Assembly (NCBI GenBank): GCA_040255215.1
Contig: JBDZUM010000002.1
Location: 1 to 64,000, forward strand
DNA length: 64,000 nt
Direction of reading: 5' to 3'
Origin: JAQSWP01 sp040255215
GTDB taxonomy: Bacteria > Pseudomonadota > Alphaproteobacteria > Reyranellales > JAQSWP01
Shown here: positions 16,071 to 24,741 of the stretch, in pieces
Numbering within the stretch: the stretch's first letter is position 1
Layout: each line of letters starts with the position of its first letter
The notes under the pieces: model-generated
The model's database searches: none
What the model was told of the DNA's origin: nothing
Seen by the model: the letters and a program-made list of their open reading frames with translations, nothing else
Program-made: the position numbers and the translations under genes

Positions 16071-18398
16071 ATGGCGCGGGCGGCAGACGGGCTCGGCGTC
16101 GTGGTCGACCAGGCCAGCGCCGAGCGCGGCGGCGGGCTGATCATGCTGGTCGGGCCGCCGGGCGGCGCGGGCCTGCCGCCTAGCCTGATCGACTATGTAA
16201 GCTGGCAAGCGCCGTCGTGGCAGGAGAGCGGCATCTGCCCGCTGGGCTGGACGGTGATCCCGCCGCTGACCGACGAAGGCGTCTATACGCTGGTGCTGTT
16301 CTGCGCGCCGCAGGTGAAACTGAAATCGGAATACCAGGAGGCGCAGGCCTGCTCGGGCTGCCACTACCCGTCGTGGTGGGAGAAATACGTCGCGCGGGTG
16401 AAGCTGGAGGTCATCCGCGTGCTCAGCCCCGAGGAGGTGCCGCAGGCGGGCGATCGCGCCGACTACGCGGCCTATCTCTCGACGCGCTACGTCGATCGCG
16501 CCAACCAGCCGGTCGACGATCCCGAGGCGGTGGCGGACAAGCGCGCGCTGATCTCGATCACCCGCACGCCGCTGGGCGTTCGGATCGCCTGCGGCCGCGA
16601 CGACTGGGCGGTGGCGGCCGAGGCGAGCAATGCGTTCGAGCCCAGCCTGGTCGATTTCACGCTCGAATGCAGCATCTCGCAGAAGAGCTACGGCATCAGC
16701 CAGACCGACATCGTGCTGGCGCGCACGGCCAACACCAAGATCACCGGCTTCCAGCGCTACGCCGACCAGACCAACGAGATCGCCAGCTTCCACCAGCTCT
16801 CGGTATGGGACGAGGCGGTGATGCGCAGCGCGCCCGAACGCGCCGGTGCGCCACCGACGCGGCGCGTCACGGCGGTGACGACGATCACGCAGCGGGCGAT
16901 GCTGCTGACGGCGATCATGGAGAGCCAGGGCGCCATCGTGCAGCTCGCCTTTTCGCTGCTGCCGGTGATCGGCGAGGCGCTCGACATCGCCGAGCTGCTG
17001 AGCATCGCGCTGCGGCGCAAGGACCTGCAGGGCGACGCGGCCGGCAACGGGCAGATGGCGCTGACGGCGGCCAGCCTGATGACCGGGCCGATTCTGGAAG
17101 GGCCGGAGAACGCGCGGCGCATCGCCAAGGTGGCGGAGAAACTGATGCCGGTGCGCTTCCTCGACGCCACCGGCGTGGTGTCGCTGGCGATCCGGCGCGA
17201 GATGGCCGACCAGGTCTCGCCATTGCAGAAGGCGGCGACCAAGGGGCTGTCGAACGGCGAGCAGACGACGCTGGCGCGCGCCATGGAGACGGCGGCCTCG
17301 AGCCGCGCCTACGACGCGGTCGACGATCTGGTCGAAACCGGCGTGCGCGCCAGCATGGAGCGGCTGGCGGCGGCGACGCCGGTCGGCGCCGGCTCGGATC
17401 TGCCGCCGACCCTGTTCGCCGACGGCATGCGCGCCATCCATCCGAGCGAACTGGCGGAGGACTATGCAAGGTTGAGCGACGAGGCGGTGCAGGCGCTGGC
17501 CGACGGCTACAAGCGCGGCGCGGCCGACGATTTCGCCTTCGACCTCGGCGCCATGGCGCGCGCCGATGCCGATTTCTGGGCGCAATACGCGCCGGCGGTC
17601 GACGAGGCGGCGGTGTTCGGGCTGCTGACGCCGCTGGGCGACGATCTGGTGCATCCGCTGCTGCGCCAGGGCTTTCGCGACTACAAGGCGACCGGCGGCA
17701 AGAGGAACGCCATCGAATGGCTGGCCGGCCAGTCGGGCAAGTCGCGCTATCGCCGGGTGCTGGTCGATCATCTGGGCAGCGACGCCAATCGCGTCATCGC
17801 CCGGGTGATGGGCCGCAACGTGCGCCGCCGCGGCTACCGGCCGACGGCGCAGCAGATCGACGACGGGGTCGAGGCGATGGAGGCGCTGGAGGCGAAGCGG
17901 GCCGGCGCGCTGCTCGACGTGCTGCCCTATGGCGATGCCGCCGACATGCAGCGCGGCTTCGGCCATCTGCTGGAGCGCGACCATCTGCTCGAGGGCCGCT
18001 TCTGGCGGCATTACGTCGACGGCGCGATCGACTACGAGGATTTCTGGTGCGTGTTCGCGCCCAAGAACGCCTATGTGCGCGCCGAGCTGGCCAAGCGCGG
18101 CTGGGCGCATTTCGACTACGACCATCTGAGCAAGACGCAGGCGATGAAGAAGCTGATCCCGCACGGCAAGGAGGACGTCTTCACCACCGACGAGATCTAC
18201 ATGGCGCACTGGCTGGCGCTCGTCGACGTCCATGCGGATGCGGCGACGCGGCTGCGCGCGGCCGAGCGGCTCGATGCGGTGATCGTGCCGATGCTGGAGG
18301 AGATGGCGACGTCGAAGGGCGAAGATGCGTTCGTCAAGCCGGCGATGGCGGCGGCGCAGATGATCGCCACCCTGGCGGCGCGGCGCGCGACGCTGTAG
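16071..18398 (+). CDS. large protein of unknown function, 775 aa
   Basis: Partner of the preceding gene (7-bp spacing). No signal peptide. The N-terminal 290 residues are mixed alpha/beta with several Trp-rich turns and one CSGCH at 94-98. Around residues 288-345 the segment LAFSLLPVIGEALDIAELLS, then KDLQGD and ALTAASLMTGPILEG, resembles the hydrophobic 'pre-toxin' region of polymorphic toxins, which precedes a C-terminal toxin domain. The final 400 residues are helical and charged and match no toxin family I know. The ATG at 16071 sits right after the upstream stop. A role as effector, or as the second part of a two-protein machine, is an inference; a structural partner of the 795-aa protein is the safe statement. 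Confidence 0.9.
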   Translation: MARAADGLGVVVDQASAERGGGLIMLVGPPGGAGLPPSLIDYVSWQAPSWQESGICPLGWTVIPPLTDEGVYTLVLFCAPQVKLKSEYQEAQACSGCHYPSWWEKYVARVKLEVIRVLSPEEVPQAGDRADYAAYLSTRYVDRANQPVDDPEAVADKRALISITRTPLGVRIACGRDDWAVAAEASNAFEPSLVDFTLECSISQKSYGISQTDIVLARTANTKITGFQRYADQTNEIASFHQLSVWDEAVMRSAPERAGAPPTRRVTAVTTITQRAMLLTAIMESQGAIVQLAFSLLPVIGEALDIAELLSIALRRKDLQGDAAGNGQMALTAASLMTGPILEGPENARRIAKVAEKLMPVRFLDATGVVSLAIRREMADQVSPLQKAATKGLSNGEQTTLARAMETAASSRAYDAVDDLVETGVRASMERLAAATPVGAGSDLPPTLFADGMRAIHPSELAEDYARLSDEAVQALADGYKRGAADDFAFDLGAMARADADFWAQYAPAVDEAAVFGLLTPLGDDLVHPLLRQGFRDYKATGGKRNAIEWLAGQSGKSRYRRVLVDHLGSDANRVIARVMGRNVRRRGYRPTAQQIDDGVEAMEALEAKRAGALLDVLPYGDAADMQRGFGHLLERDHLLEGRFWRHYVDGAIDYEDFWCVFAPKNAYVRAELAKRGWAHFDYDHLSKTQAMKKLIPHGKEDVFTTDEIYMAHWLALVDVHADAATRLRAAERLDAVIVPMLEEMATSKGEDAFVKPAMAAAQMIATLAARRATL

Positions 18399-18857
18399 CG
18401 ACGCCGCCGCTTGAAAAAGTACGAACCCATTCCCCACGGCGCGCCATTGGGGCGGCCCCTTCCCGGGAACGATTCGCTACGCGGGGCCGGCCACGGGAAG
18501 ACGCTGGTTGCACCGCGACGGCCTGCCCCAAGCACGAGGCATGCGTCGCCGAAGGACGGCGTGGCAGCCTGGCTGGAATGGTGGCACCGGGCGCCTTGAC
18601 GAAACGGGGAGTTCCGAAGCGGCCGATGCCTTATGACGCCAGCGCTGCGGTCGGATCGAACCGATCTCGAAGGGGGAAGCGGATCGGCCTCGTCGCCCTG
18701 CGGCGTGGCTGATCGGAAAACGATTCTGGTGGCCCGCCGTTCCGCCGAACGCGCTGCCTGATTGCCGCCGCATTTGCCGAAGTCGCGCCATGATCGCGCG
18801 ACGCGACGTCGCGAAGGGTTGGCTTGAAGCGGCCCCGGGCGGTGCTAGACTTCGCCG
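18399..18857. other. intergenic region, nothing recognised
   Basis: About 460 bp between the large two-gene unit and the copper cluster. Several short open frames exist on both strands but none has a ribosome site or plausible product. The last 100 bp must hold the promoter of the copper cluster; I could not identify a clear CueR- or CopR-type operator. Confidence 0.4.
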
Positions 18858-19256
18858 ATGCACGCCGCCGTCACATCAAGGTTTTTCCTCGCCGCCGGGC
18901 GTGGCCTGGCGATGGTGGCGGCGCTATGCCTGGTCTTGTCGGGCATGGCGAGCATCCACACCACGCATGCGCTGGCCGGCGGCCACGACATGGTTGGCGG
19001 TCACGCCATGGCGCATGCCGCACCCCAGATCGCCTCGGACTGCCACGCCGACGATGGCGCCGGCACGAGCGATATGCGGTCGGATCCGACCTTCTCCTGC
19101 TGCGCCGTCGCCTGCGCGCCGCTGATGGTGCTGACGCAGGCGCCCGACTTTGCCGCCGCCGTCGACCATGGCCCGGCCTTCATTGCCGCGCCGCCGCCGC
19201 AGGTGGTGACGCGCGCCCTCGCCGGTCCCTTCCGGCCGCCTCGACAGAACGCCTGA
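18858..19256 (+). CDS. small secreted Cys/His-rich protein, copper-cluster member
   Basis: 132 aa. N-terminal hydrophobic segment (GLAMVAALCLVLSGMASIHT), then a Met/His-rich stretch (GGHDMVGGHAMAHAAPQ), a SDCH motif and a CCAVACAP cysteine cluster near residue 75. This pattern recalls the small DUF2946-like proteins that accompany copper-resistance genes. Metal binding in the periplasm is inferred from the residues and from the three copper genes that follow in the same direction (73 bp to the next). It is not certain that this is a named family. Confidence 0.65.
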   Translation: MHAAVTSRFFLAAGRGLAMVAALCLVLSGMASIHTTHALAGGHDMVGGHAMAHAAPQIASDCHADDGAGTSDMRSDPTFSCCAVACAPLMVLTQAPDFAAAVDHGPAFIAAPPPQVVTRALAGPFRPPRQNA

Positions 19257-19328
19257 CCGCCGGCTTTGCCGGTTCCCCGTTCAGGCATGCGGGCCTTGCG
19301 CCCGCCGTTCCGTTATTCGAGGTGTTCC

Positions 19329-19862
19329 ATGTTTCGTTCACTTGTCGTGGCGAGCGCGCTCGCTGCAATTCCGTTCGTCGTCGTCCCGCTATCCGCTGCG
19401 TCGGCCGCGCCCGGTCACGCGCCGCTTCCCTTCGGCCAGGCCGTGCCGGCGTCGCAGGCCAAACGCACCGTCACCATCACCATGAAGGATTCGCTCTACG
19501 AGCCGAAGAGCGTCACGGTGAAGGCGGGCGAGGTCGTCCGCTTCGTCATCGTCAACAAGGGCGAGTTGCTGCATGAATTCGCCCTTGGCCGGCCCGAGGA
19601 CCATGTCGAGCATCAGAAGATGATGGCGACGATGATGGACCACGGGATGATCACCGCCACCGCCATCGATCGCGAGAAGATGAAGATGGATCATGGCGCT
19701 GGCATGCACAGCCACGGGCCGGAATCGGGCTCGGTGCTGGTCGAGCCCGGCAAGCGCGCCGAGCTGACGTGGAAGTTCGCGCAGACCGCGACCCTGCAAT
19801 TCGCCTGCACTATTCCCGGCCATTACGAGCTGGGCATGGTCGGCGAGTTCCGTTTCCAGTGA
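19329..19862 (+). CDS. periplasmic cupredoxin
   Basis: 177 aa. Signal peptide MFRSLVVASALAAIPFVVVP...ASA, then a plastocyanin/azurin-like domain: VTITMKDSLYEPKSVTVKAG and VVRFVIVNKGELLHEFALG carry the first His ligand, and the C-terminal FACTIPGHYELGM supplies the Cys, His and Met ligands of a type 1 copper site. A Met/His-rich insertion (residues about 95-135, HQKMMATMMDHGM) lies between the strands and could bind extra Cu(I). It probably shuttles or stores copper for the CopA oxidase encoded 11 bp downstream. The same operon also holds copB. Confidence 0.88.
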   Translation: MFRSLVVASALAAIPFVVVPLSAASAAPGHAPLPFGQAVPASQAKRTVTITMKDSLYEPKSVTVKAGEVVRFVIVNKGELLHEFALGRPEDHVEHQKMMATMMDHGMITATAIDREKMKMDHGAGMHSHGPESGSVLVEPGKRAELTWKFAQTATLQFACTIPGHYELGMVGEFRFQ

Positions 19863-19873
19863 GGGAGGCTGCG

Positions 19874-21691
19874 ATGGACACCATCCTCAATCGCCGCACC
19901 GCCCTGAAGCTGGCGGCCGGCGCCGCCGGTGCTGCGGGCATCTACGCGGTCTATCCCGGCCGGCGCGCCTTCGCCGCCGCCAGCGAATACAACCTCGCGG
20001 TCGAGAAGGGCCGCATCACCGTCGATGGCATCAGCAGCCGGGCGAAGATGATGGGCGGCTCGGTGCCCGCCCCCACCCTGCGCTGGCGCGAGGGCGAAGA
20101 GGTGGTGATCTACGCCACCAACCGCATGGACGAGCCGACCTCGATCCACTGGCACGGGCTGCTGCTGGTCGGCGTCATGGACGGCGCGCCGGGCTTCAAC
20201 GGCTACGTCGCCATCCAGCCGGGCGAGACCTACACCTACCGTTTCCGCCTGCGCCAGTCCGGCACCTACTGGTACCACTCGCATTCGGCGATGCAGGAGC
20301 AGATGGGCATGTACGGCGCCATCGTCATCGCGCCGAAGAACGGCGAGAAGGCGGCGGCCGACCGCGACTACGTCGTGGTGCTGTCCGACCACACGCGCGA
20401 GGACCCGCGCCGGGTGTTCGCCAACCTCAAGGCCGATCCCGGCTACTACAATCGCGGCAAGCGCACCTTGATGGATTTCTTCCGCGACACGAAGCGCGAC
20501 GGGCTCGATGCGACGCTCAAGGACCGGCAGGACTGGGCCGAGATGCGCATGGACCCGACCGACCTGGCCGACGTCACCGGCTATGCCTTCCTGGTCAACG
20601 GCAAGGGGCCGGAGGACAACTGGACGGCGCTGTTCGCGCCCGGCGAGCGGGTGCGCCTGCGCATCGTCAACGCCTCGGCCATGAGCTTCTTCGACGTGCG
20701 CATTCCCGGCCTGCCGATGACGATCATGGCGGCCGACGGCCAGGACGTGCAGCCGGTGCGGGTCGACGAGTTCCGCTTCGGCGTCGGGGAGACCTACGAC
20801 GTGATGGTGATGCCGCGCGAGGACCGGGCCTATACCTTCTTCGCCGAGCCGATCGATCGCTCGGGCTACGCCCGCGCCACCCTGGCGCCGCGCGCCGGCA
20901 TGGCGGGCGAGATCCCTGCCCTGCGCCCGCGCACCGTGCTGACCATGGCCGATATGGGCATGGCGCATGGCGGCATGGACCACGGCGGCATGGATCATTC
21001 CAGCATGGGGCATGGTGCCCCCGCCGATGCCGGCAAGGCCGACCATTCGACCATGGACCATTCCAAGATGGGCCACGACAAGATGGACCATTCCAAGATG
21101 GGCCACGACAAGATGGACCATTCGAAGATGGGGCACGGGGGCATGCAGCAGGGCGGCATGCAGCACGCCATGCCGGCGTCGCCGTCCAAGAGCAGTACGC
21201 CGCCCGACCGGGCCGTGGGCTGGGGCGATGCCGGCACGCGGCCGGGCGAGAAGGCGCTCGCCTATGCCGATCTGCGCTCGGCGCGGAAGAACGACGATGC
21301 GCGCGCGCCGACGCAGGAAATCGAGGTGCGCCTGAACGGCATCATGGAACGCTACATGTGGAACATCAACGGACGCCCGTTCGGCCACGACGAGGCGATC
21401 CGCGTGAAGTACGGCGAGCGGGTGCGCATCCGCTACGTCAACACCACCATGATGGCGCACCCGATGCACCTGCACGGCATGTTCGTCGAACTGGAGAACG
21501 GCCAGGGCGAGCGCATGCCGCGCAAGCACGTCACCATCGTGCCGCCGGGCCAGGAGGTGTCGGTCATCCTGACCGCCGACGAGCCGGGCGAATGGCCGTT
21601 CCACTGCCACCTGCTCTACCATATGGAGGCGGGCATGATGACGCGCTTCGTCGTCGGCCCGAAGGAAGAGAGAAAGGCGGAAGCCAAATGA
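19874..21691 (+). CDS. copA: copper-resistance multicopper oxidase CopA
   Basis: 605 aa. A twin-arginine signal (NRRTALKLAAGAAGAAG) exports the folded enzyme. The copper ligand motifs are complete: SIHWHG, YWYHSHS, HPMHLHG and the C-terminal HCHLLYHMEAGM. This is a three-cupredoxin-domain oxidase that oxidises Cu(I) to the less toxic Cu(II) in the periplasm. Residues about 355-440 form a Met/His-rich insert with tandem MDHSKMGHDK units, a feature of the CopA/PcoA subgroup that binds additional copper. GAGGGAGG precedes the ATG, 11 bp after the cupredoxin gene. The stop overlaps the copB start (ATGA). Confidence 0.95.
   Translation: MDTILNRRTALKLAAGAAGAAGIYAVYPGRRAFAAASEYNLAVEKGRITVDGISSRAKMMGGSVPAPTLRWREGEEVVIYATNRMDEPTSIHWHGLLLVGVMDGAPGFNGYVAIQPGETYTYRFRLRQSGTYWYHSHSAMQEQMGMYGAIVIAPKNGEKAAADRDYVVVLSDHTREDPRRVFANLKADPGYYNRGKRTLMDFFRDTKRDGLDATLKDRQDWAEMRMDPTDLADVTGYAFLVNGKGPEDNWTALFAPGERVRLRIVNASAMSFFDVRIPGLPMTIMAADGQDVQPVRVDEFRFGVGETYDVMVMPREDRAYTFFAEPIDRSGYARATLAPRAGMAGEIPALRPRTVLTMADMGMAHGGMDHGGMDHSSMGHGAPADAGKADHSTMDHSKMGHDKMDHSKMGHDKMDHSKMGHGGMQQGGMQHAMPASPSKSSTPPDRAVGWGDAGTRPGEKALAYADLRSARKNDDARAPTQEIEVRLNGIMERYMWNINGRPFGHDEAIRVKYGERVRIRYVNTTMMAHPMHLHGMFVELENGQGERMPRKHVTIVPPGQEVSVILTADEPGEWPFHCHLLYHMEAGMMTRFVVGPKEERKAEAK
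21047..21136 (+). repeat. 30-bp tandem repeat in copA
   Basis: ATGGACCATTCCAAGATGGG plus CCACGACAAG is repeated about 2.7 times with near-identical DNA. It encodes the MDHSKMGHDK units. Near identity at the DNA level points to recent slippage, so copy number may vary between strains. Confidence 0.85.
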
Positions 21692-22425
21692 GCCGCCTGG
21701 TTTCTCTCGCCGCGGCGGCGTTGTCGCTGGCGCTGCCGCTTTCGGCGGCGACCATGTCGGCCGCCCGGGCGCAATCGCCGGACCACGGCCATGCGCACCT
21801 CATCTGGTTCGTCGAGGCCGAGCAGTTCGAGTTGCGCCATTCCGCCCACGGCGAAAGCTTCGCCTGGGACGTGCATGCCTGGATCGGCACCGACGATTGG
21901 AAGCTGCTGCTGAAATCCGAAGGCGCGCTGCCGACCGGCGGTCCGCTGGAGGAGGCCGAGGCGCAACTGGTCTACTCCTGGCGCGTCTCCGATTTCTGGG
22001 ACGCCTATGCCGGTCTGCGCTACGACCACCGGCCGGCGCCCGAGCGGGGCTTCGCCGCCTTCGGCATGAGCGGGATGGCGCCGTGGTTCATCGAGGTCGA
22101 TGCCACGGCCTTCGTCAGCCACAAGGGCGAGATCTCGGCGCGCGTCGAGGCCGAGTACGATCTCTACATCACCCAGAACCTGGTGCTGCAGCCGCTGGTC
22201 GAGGTCAATCTCTCGGCGCAGAACGTGCGCGAACGGGGCATCGGCGCCGGCATCAGCGACGTCGAGCTGGGCCTGCGGCTGCGCTACGAGATCGAGCGCG
22301 AGTTCGCGCCCTATGTCGGGGTGAGCTGGGAGCGCAAGCTGTTCCGCACCGCAAGCTACGCGCGCGACGAGGGCGAATCGTCCGGCGAACTGGCGCTGGT
22401 GGCGGGGGTGCGCTTCCGCTTCTGA
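21688..22425 (+). CDS. copB: copper-resistance outer-membrane protein CopB
   Basis: 245 aa. Signal peptide to about residue 28 (AARA-QS), then an entirely beta-rich sequence ending in GVRFRF, the terminal aromatic signature of outer-membrane barrels. Segments such as HLIWFVEAEQFELRHSAHG, AWIGTDDWKLLLKSEGA and AYAGLRYDHRPAPERGFAAF are characteristic of CopB/PcoB. It lacks the long Met-rich N-terminus of Pseudomonas CopB. Translation is coupled to copA by the 4-bp overlap. It probably binds or exports copper at the outer membrane with CopA. Confidence 0.93.
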   Translation: MSRLVSLAAAALSLALPLSAATMSAARAQSPDHGHAHLIWFVEAEQFELRHSAHGESFAWDVHAWIGTDDWKLLLKSEGALPTGGPLEEAEAQLVYSWRVSDFWDAYAGLRYDHRPAPERGFAAFGMSGMAPWFIEVDATAFVSHKGEISARVEAEYDLYITQNLVLQPLVEVNLSAQNVRERGIGAGISDVELGLRLRYEIEREFAPYVGVSWERKLFRTASYARDEGESSGELALVAGVRFRF

Positions 22426-22452
22426 GACGCCATCCGATCAGGCGGCGCGGCG

Positions 22453-23157
22453 TCAGTTGACGCCGACCGCCGCCGCCAAAGTGGGGCCGATCTCGGTGTG
22501 CAGCACCAGATCGGCCTCGTCGTCCTGCGGCGTCGGCTCGCGATTGACGATGGCGAGCCGCGCGCCATTGCGCTGCGCCAGCAGCGGGATGGCGGCGGCG
22601 GGATAGACCACCAGCGACGAGCCCATCACCAGGCACAGATCGCAGGCCTGCGCCGCCTCCTGCGCCCGCGCCATCGCCACCACCGGCATCGCCTGGCCGA
22701 AGGAGATGGTGGCGGTCTTGACGATGCCGCCGCACTTGACGCAGTCGGGCAGGGTTTCGTCGCGCGCGAAAGCGGCGTGGATGTCGTCGAGCTCGTGGCG
22801 CTCGCCGCAGTCGAGGCAGGTGGCGTAGGTGGCGTTGCCGTGCAGTTCGATGACCGTCGCGTCGGGCACGCCGGACTTCTGGTGCAGCCCGTCGACGTTC
22901 TGCGTCACCACCGCCGAACATTTGCCGCGCTCGACCAGGCGGGCGACGGCGCGATGGCCGGCATTGGGTTCGGCCTTGCGCATCACCGTGTCGGTGGCGA
23001 ATTTGCGCCGCCACGATTCGCGCCGCGCTTCCTCCGACGCCATGAACTCGGAGAAGTCGATCGGCCGGTACTGGCTCCAGATGCCGCCGGGCGAGCGGAA
23101 ATCGGGAATGCCCGATTCGGTGGAGATGCCGGCGCCGGTGAACACCATGATGTCGGA
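22453..23157 (-). CDS. cobB: NAD-dependent protein deacylase (sirtuin), start lost in gap
   Basis: 235 codons survive; the first residues are in the gap. The Sir2 motifs are in order: FTGAGIST and GIPDFRS (NAD-binding), TQNVDGLHQKSG, the catalytic His in ELHGNATYATC, a four-Cys zinc site (CLDC ... CVKC), SFGQAMP, and GSSLVVYPAA. The enzyme removes acetyl or longer acyl groups from lysines, producing nicotinamide and O-acyl-ADP-ribose. It converges on copB. A few residues before SDIMVFTGAG are missing, so it is a near-complete gene rather than a pseudogene. Confidence 0.92.
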   Translation of the reverse strand, partial: SDIMVFTGAGISTESGIPDFRSPGGIWSQYRPIDFSEFMASEEARRESWRRKFATDTVMRKAEPNAGHRAVARLVERGKCSAVVTQNVDGLHQKSGVPDATVIELHGNATYATCLDCGERHELDDIHAAFARDETLPDCVKCGGIVKTATISFGQAMPVVAMARAQEAAQACDLCLVMGSSLVVYPAAAIPLLAQRNGARLAIVNREPTPQDDEADLVLHTEIGPTLAAAVGVN

Positions 23158-23257
23158 NNNNNNNNNNNNNNNNNNNNNNNNNNNNNNNNNNNNNNNNNNN
23201 NNNNNNNNNNNNNNNNNNNNNNNNNNNNNNNNNNNNNNNNNNNNNNNNNNNNNNNNN
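23158..23257. other. assembly gap (100 N)
   Basis: Removes the start of the sirtuin gene. The flanks share no overlap. Confidence 0.95.
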
Positions 23258-23334
23258 ATTTATCCCAAGGCTGGGCGCTTGAGCGGGGGCGGCATTCGGG
23301 CGGACAATCGCGCGATAGAGAAGACGGGGGGATC

Positions 23335-23607
23335 ATGCGCGCGATACTTGCGGCCGGCTTGACGATGGCGCTGGCGCTTTGCCTGGGCGGCGCGGCGCCG
23401 GCGCTGGCGCAGAAGGCGGGCAGCGACGAGGTGAAGCCGGTGGCTGCGGCGCGGCCGGCGGCGCGCCCGGTCTCGACGCGCGGCGACGGTCCGGCCTGGG
23501 TGCTGAACGGCTTCGTGCTCAAGGAGCGCGAGCAATGCCGCCAGCCCGATCCGCAGGAGCGGCGCGCCTGCTGCGAAAAGCTGCTGCATCCCAACGCCTG
23601 CCGCTGA
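23335..23607 (+). CDS. small secreted protein with C-terminal cysteines, 90 aa
   Basis: Clear signal peptide (MRAILAAGLTMALALCLGGA...ALAQ, cleavage near 26), an Ala/Pro/Arg linker, then WVLNGFVLKEREQCRQPDP and RRACCEKLLHPNACR with four cysteines in the last 25 residues. Probably a small disulfide-bonded periplasmic protein. I do not know the family. It lies 7 bp before the DUF1036 gene, so the two are probably co-transcribed. Confidence 0.65.
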   Translation: MRAILAAGLTMALALCLGGAAPALAQKAGSDEVKPVAAARPAARPVSTRGDGPAWVLNGFVLKEREQCRQPDPQERRACCEKLLHPNACR

Positions 23608-23614
23608 GGTCGCC

Positions 23615-24043
23615 ATGCGCCTGTTGCTGCTGGCGCTGCTGCTGATCGTGACCGGCGCCACGGCGGCGCAGGCCCAGCTTACCCTGTGCAACCGCACCGA
23701 ACGGGTGATCGAGGTCGCCGTGGCCCAGGAGGATGGCGACCGGCTGGTGGTCGCCGGCTGGCAGAAGATCCGCCCCGCCCGCTGCGCCGAAGTGGCCGAC
23801 CACGTCCTCTATGCCTACGCCTATTACGCCCGCCAGCAGGGCACCGACTGGATCTGGGACGACGAGGAGGACGGCGTCGGGCTGTGCGTCTTCGAGGATC
23901 GCGATTTCCGCATCAACTACGGCAAGGCCGATATCGACTTCGAGGATGTCGACGATTTCTCCTGCCCGGCCGGGGCGACGAAAGTGGCCTTCGCGGTGCT
24001 GGAGAACGACTTCATGGCCGAGCACACGATCGATCTGGAATGA
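23615..24043 (+). CDS. DUF1036 secreted protein
   Basis: 142 aa. Signal peptide of about 20 residues (MRLLLLALLLIVTGATAAQA), then LTLCNRTERVIEVAVAQEDG, the typical DUF1036 start. It continues VVAGWQKIRPARCAEV (the 'GWw.i.pg.C' motif), AYAYYARQQG and a conserved acidic end with a final Cys pair (LCVF, FSCP). The family is periplasmic or surface-exposed, of unknown role, and predicted disulfide-bonded. Here it follows a small Cys-rich secreted protein, suggesting a functional pair. Confidence 0.82.
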   Translation: MRLLLLALLLIVTGATAAQAQLTLCNRTERVIEVAVAQEDGDRLVVAGWQKIRPARCAEVADHVLYAYAYYARQQGTDWIWDDEEDGVGLCVFEDRDFRINYGKADIDFEDVDDFSCPAGATKVAFAVLENDFMAEHTIDLE

Positions 24044-24201
24044 CCGGGCCGCCGCGCCGAGGGGGCGGGCGGGCCGATCCTCCACAGGAAATCGGGCGTC
24101 CGATTCACCCGCGCATTGCCAAGAATCCGTCACCGGACGATGATGGCCGGGGTTCTTTCGCGTGATCCGGGCGCCCGCCCGGAGCTTCCCCGGAGGACGA
24201 G

Positions 24202-24705
24202 ATGGCACAGCGCAAGGCCGTCAAGAAGGCCAAAAAAGCCAGTAAAAAGAAGGCGTTGAAGAAGAAGCCGGCGGCCCGCCGGGTGGCCGCCAAGAAGGCT
24301 GCGAAGAAGGCGGCGGCGCCGCGCAAGGCGGCCAAGAAAGCGGCCCCGAAGAAGGCGGCGGCGAAGCCTGCCCGCAAGCCTGAGGCGAAAAAGCCGGCGG
24401 CGGCAAAACCGGCAACCAAACCCGCCGCGAAGCCGGCGGCGAAGCCCGTCGCCGCCAGACCGGTGCGGCCGACGCCGGCGCCCAAGCCGGCGGAGAAGCC
24501 GGTGCAGCTGGTGAAGAAGTCGCTGCCGCCGCCGCACGTCAAGCCGGCGACGCGGCCGGGGCTGAAGCCGGTGCCGATCCCGCCGCCGATCTCGCCCGAG
24601 ATCACCACGCCGATCAGCACGCTGGCCGCGCCGCCGCCGCTGCCGATCCGCAACCCGCCGACGCCATCGCCCGCCGCCAGCAGCGACGACAAGGACGAGG
24701 ATTAG
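24202..24705 (+). CDS. histone H1-like Lys/Ala/Pro-rich protein
   Basis: 167 aa. Residues 1-90 are almost only Lys, Ala, Arg and Pro (AVKKAKKASKKKALKKKPAA...), like the C-terminal tail of eukaryotic H1 and bacterial AlgP/HctB-type proteins. Residues 95-155 are Pro-rich, and the end is acidic (DDKDED). Disordered; probable DNA- or polyanion-binding protein affecting nucleoid structure, by analogy. A GGAGG ribosome site lies seven bases before the ATG. The acidic tail may shield the basic region. Confidence 0.75.
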   Translation: MAQRKAVKKAKKASKKKALKKKPAARRVAAKKAAKKAAAPRKAAKKAAPKKAAAKPARKPEAKKPAAAKPATKPAAKPAAKPVAARPVRPTPAPKPAEKPVQLVKKSLPPPHVKPATRPGLKPVPIPPPISPEITTPISTLAAPPPLPIRNPPTPSPAASSDDKDED

Positions 24706-24741
24706 CGCTTCCCGGCCGCAACCCGACGGCGCGGCCTTCCC

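Noticed and set aside
16350..16364. CSGCH (CxxCH) in the 775-aa protein as a heme c site
   Set aside because: No signal peptide, single motif and no cytochrome neighbours; likely fortuitous.
13592..18437. Very long open frames on the strand opposite the two large genes
   Set aside because: They are antisense shadows caused by high GC. They have no ribosome sites and read as Arg/Ala/His-rich low-complexity protein.
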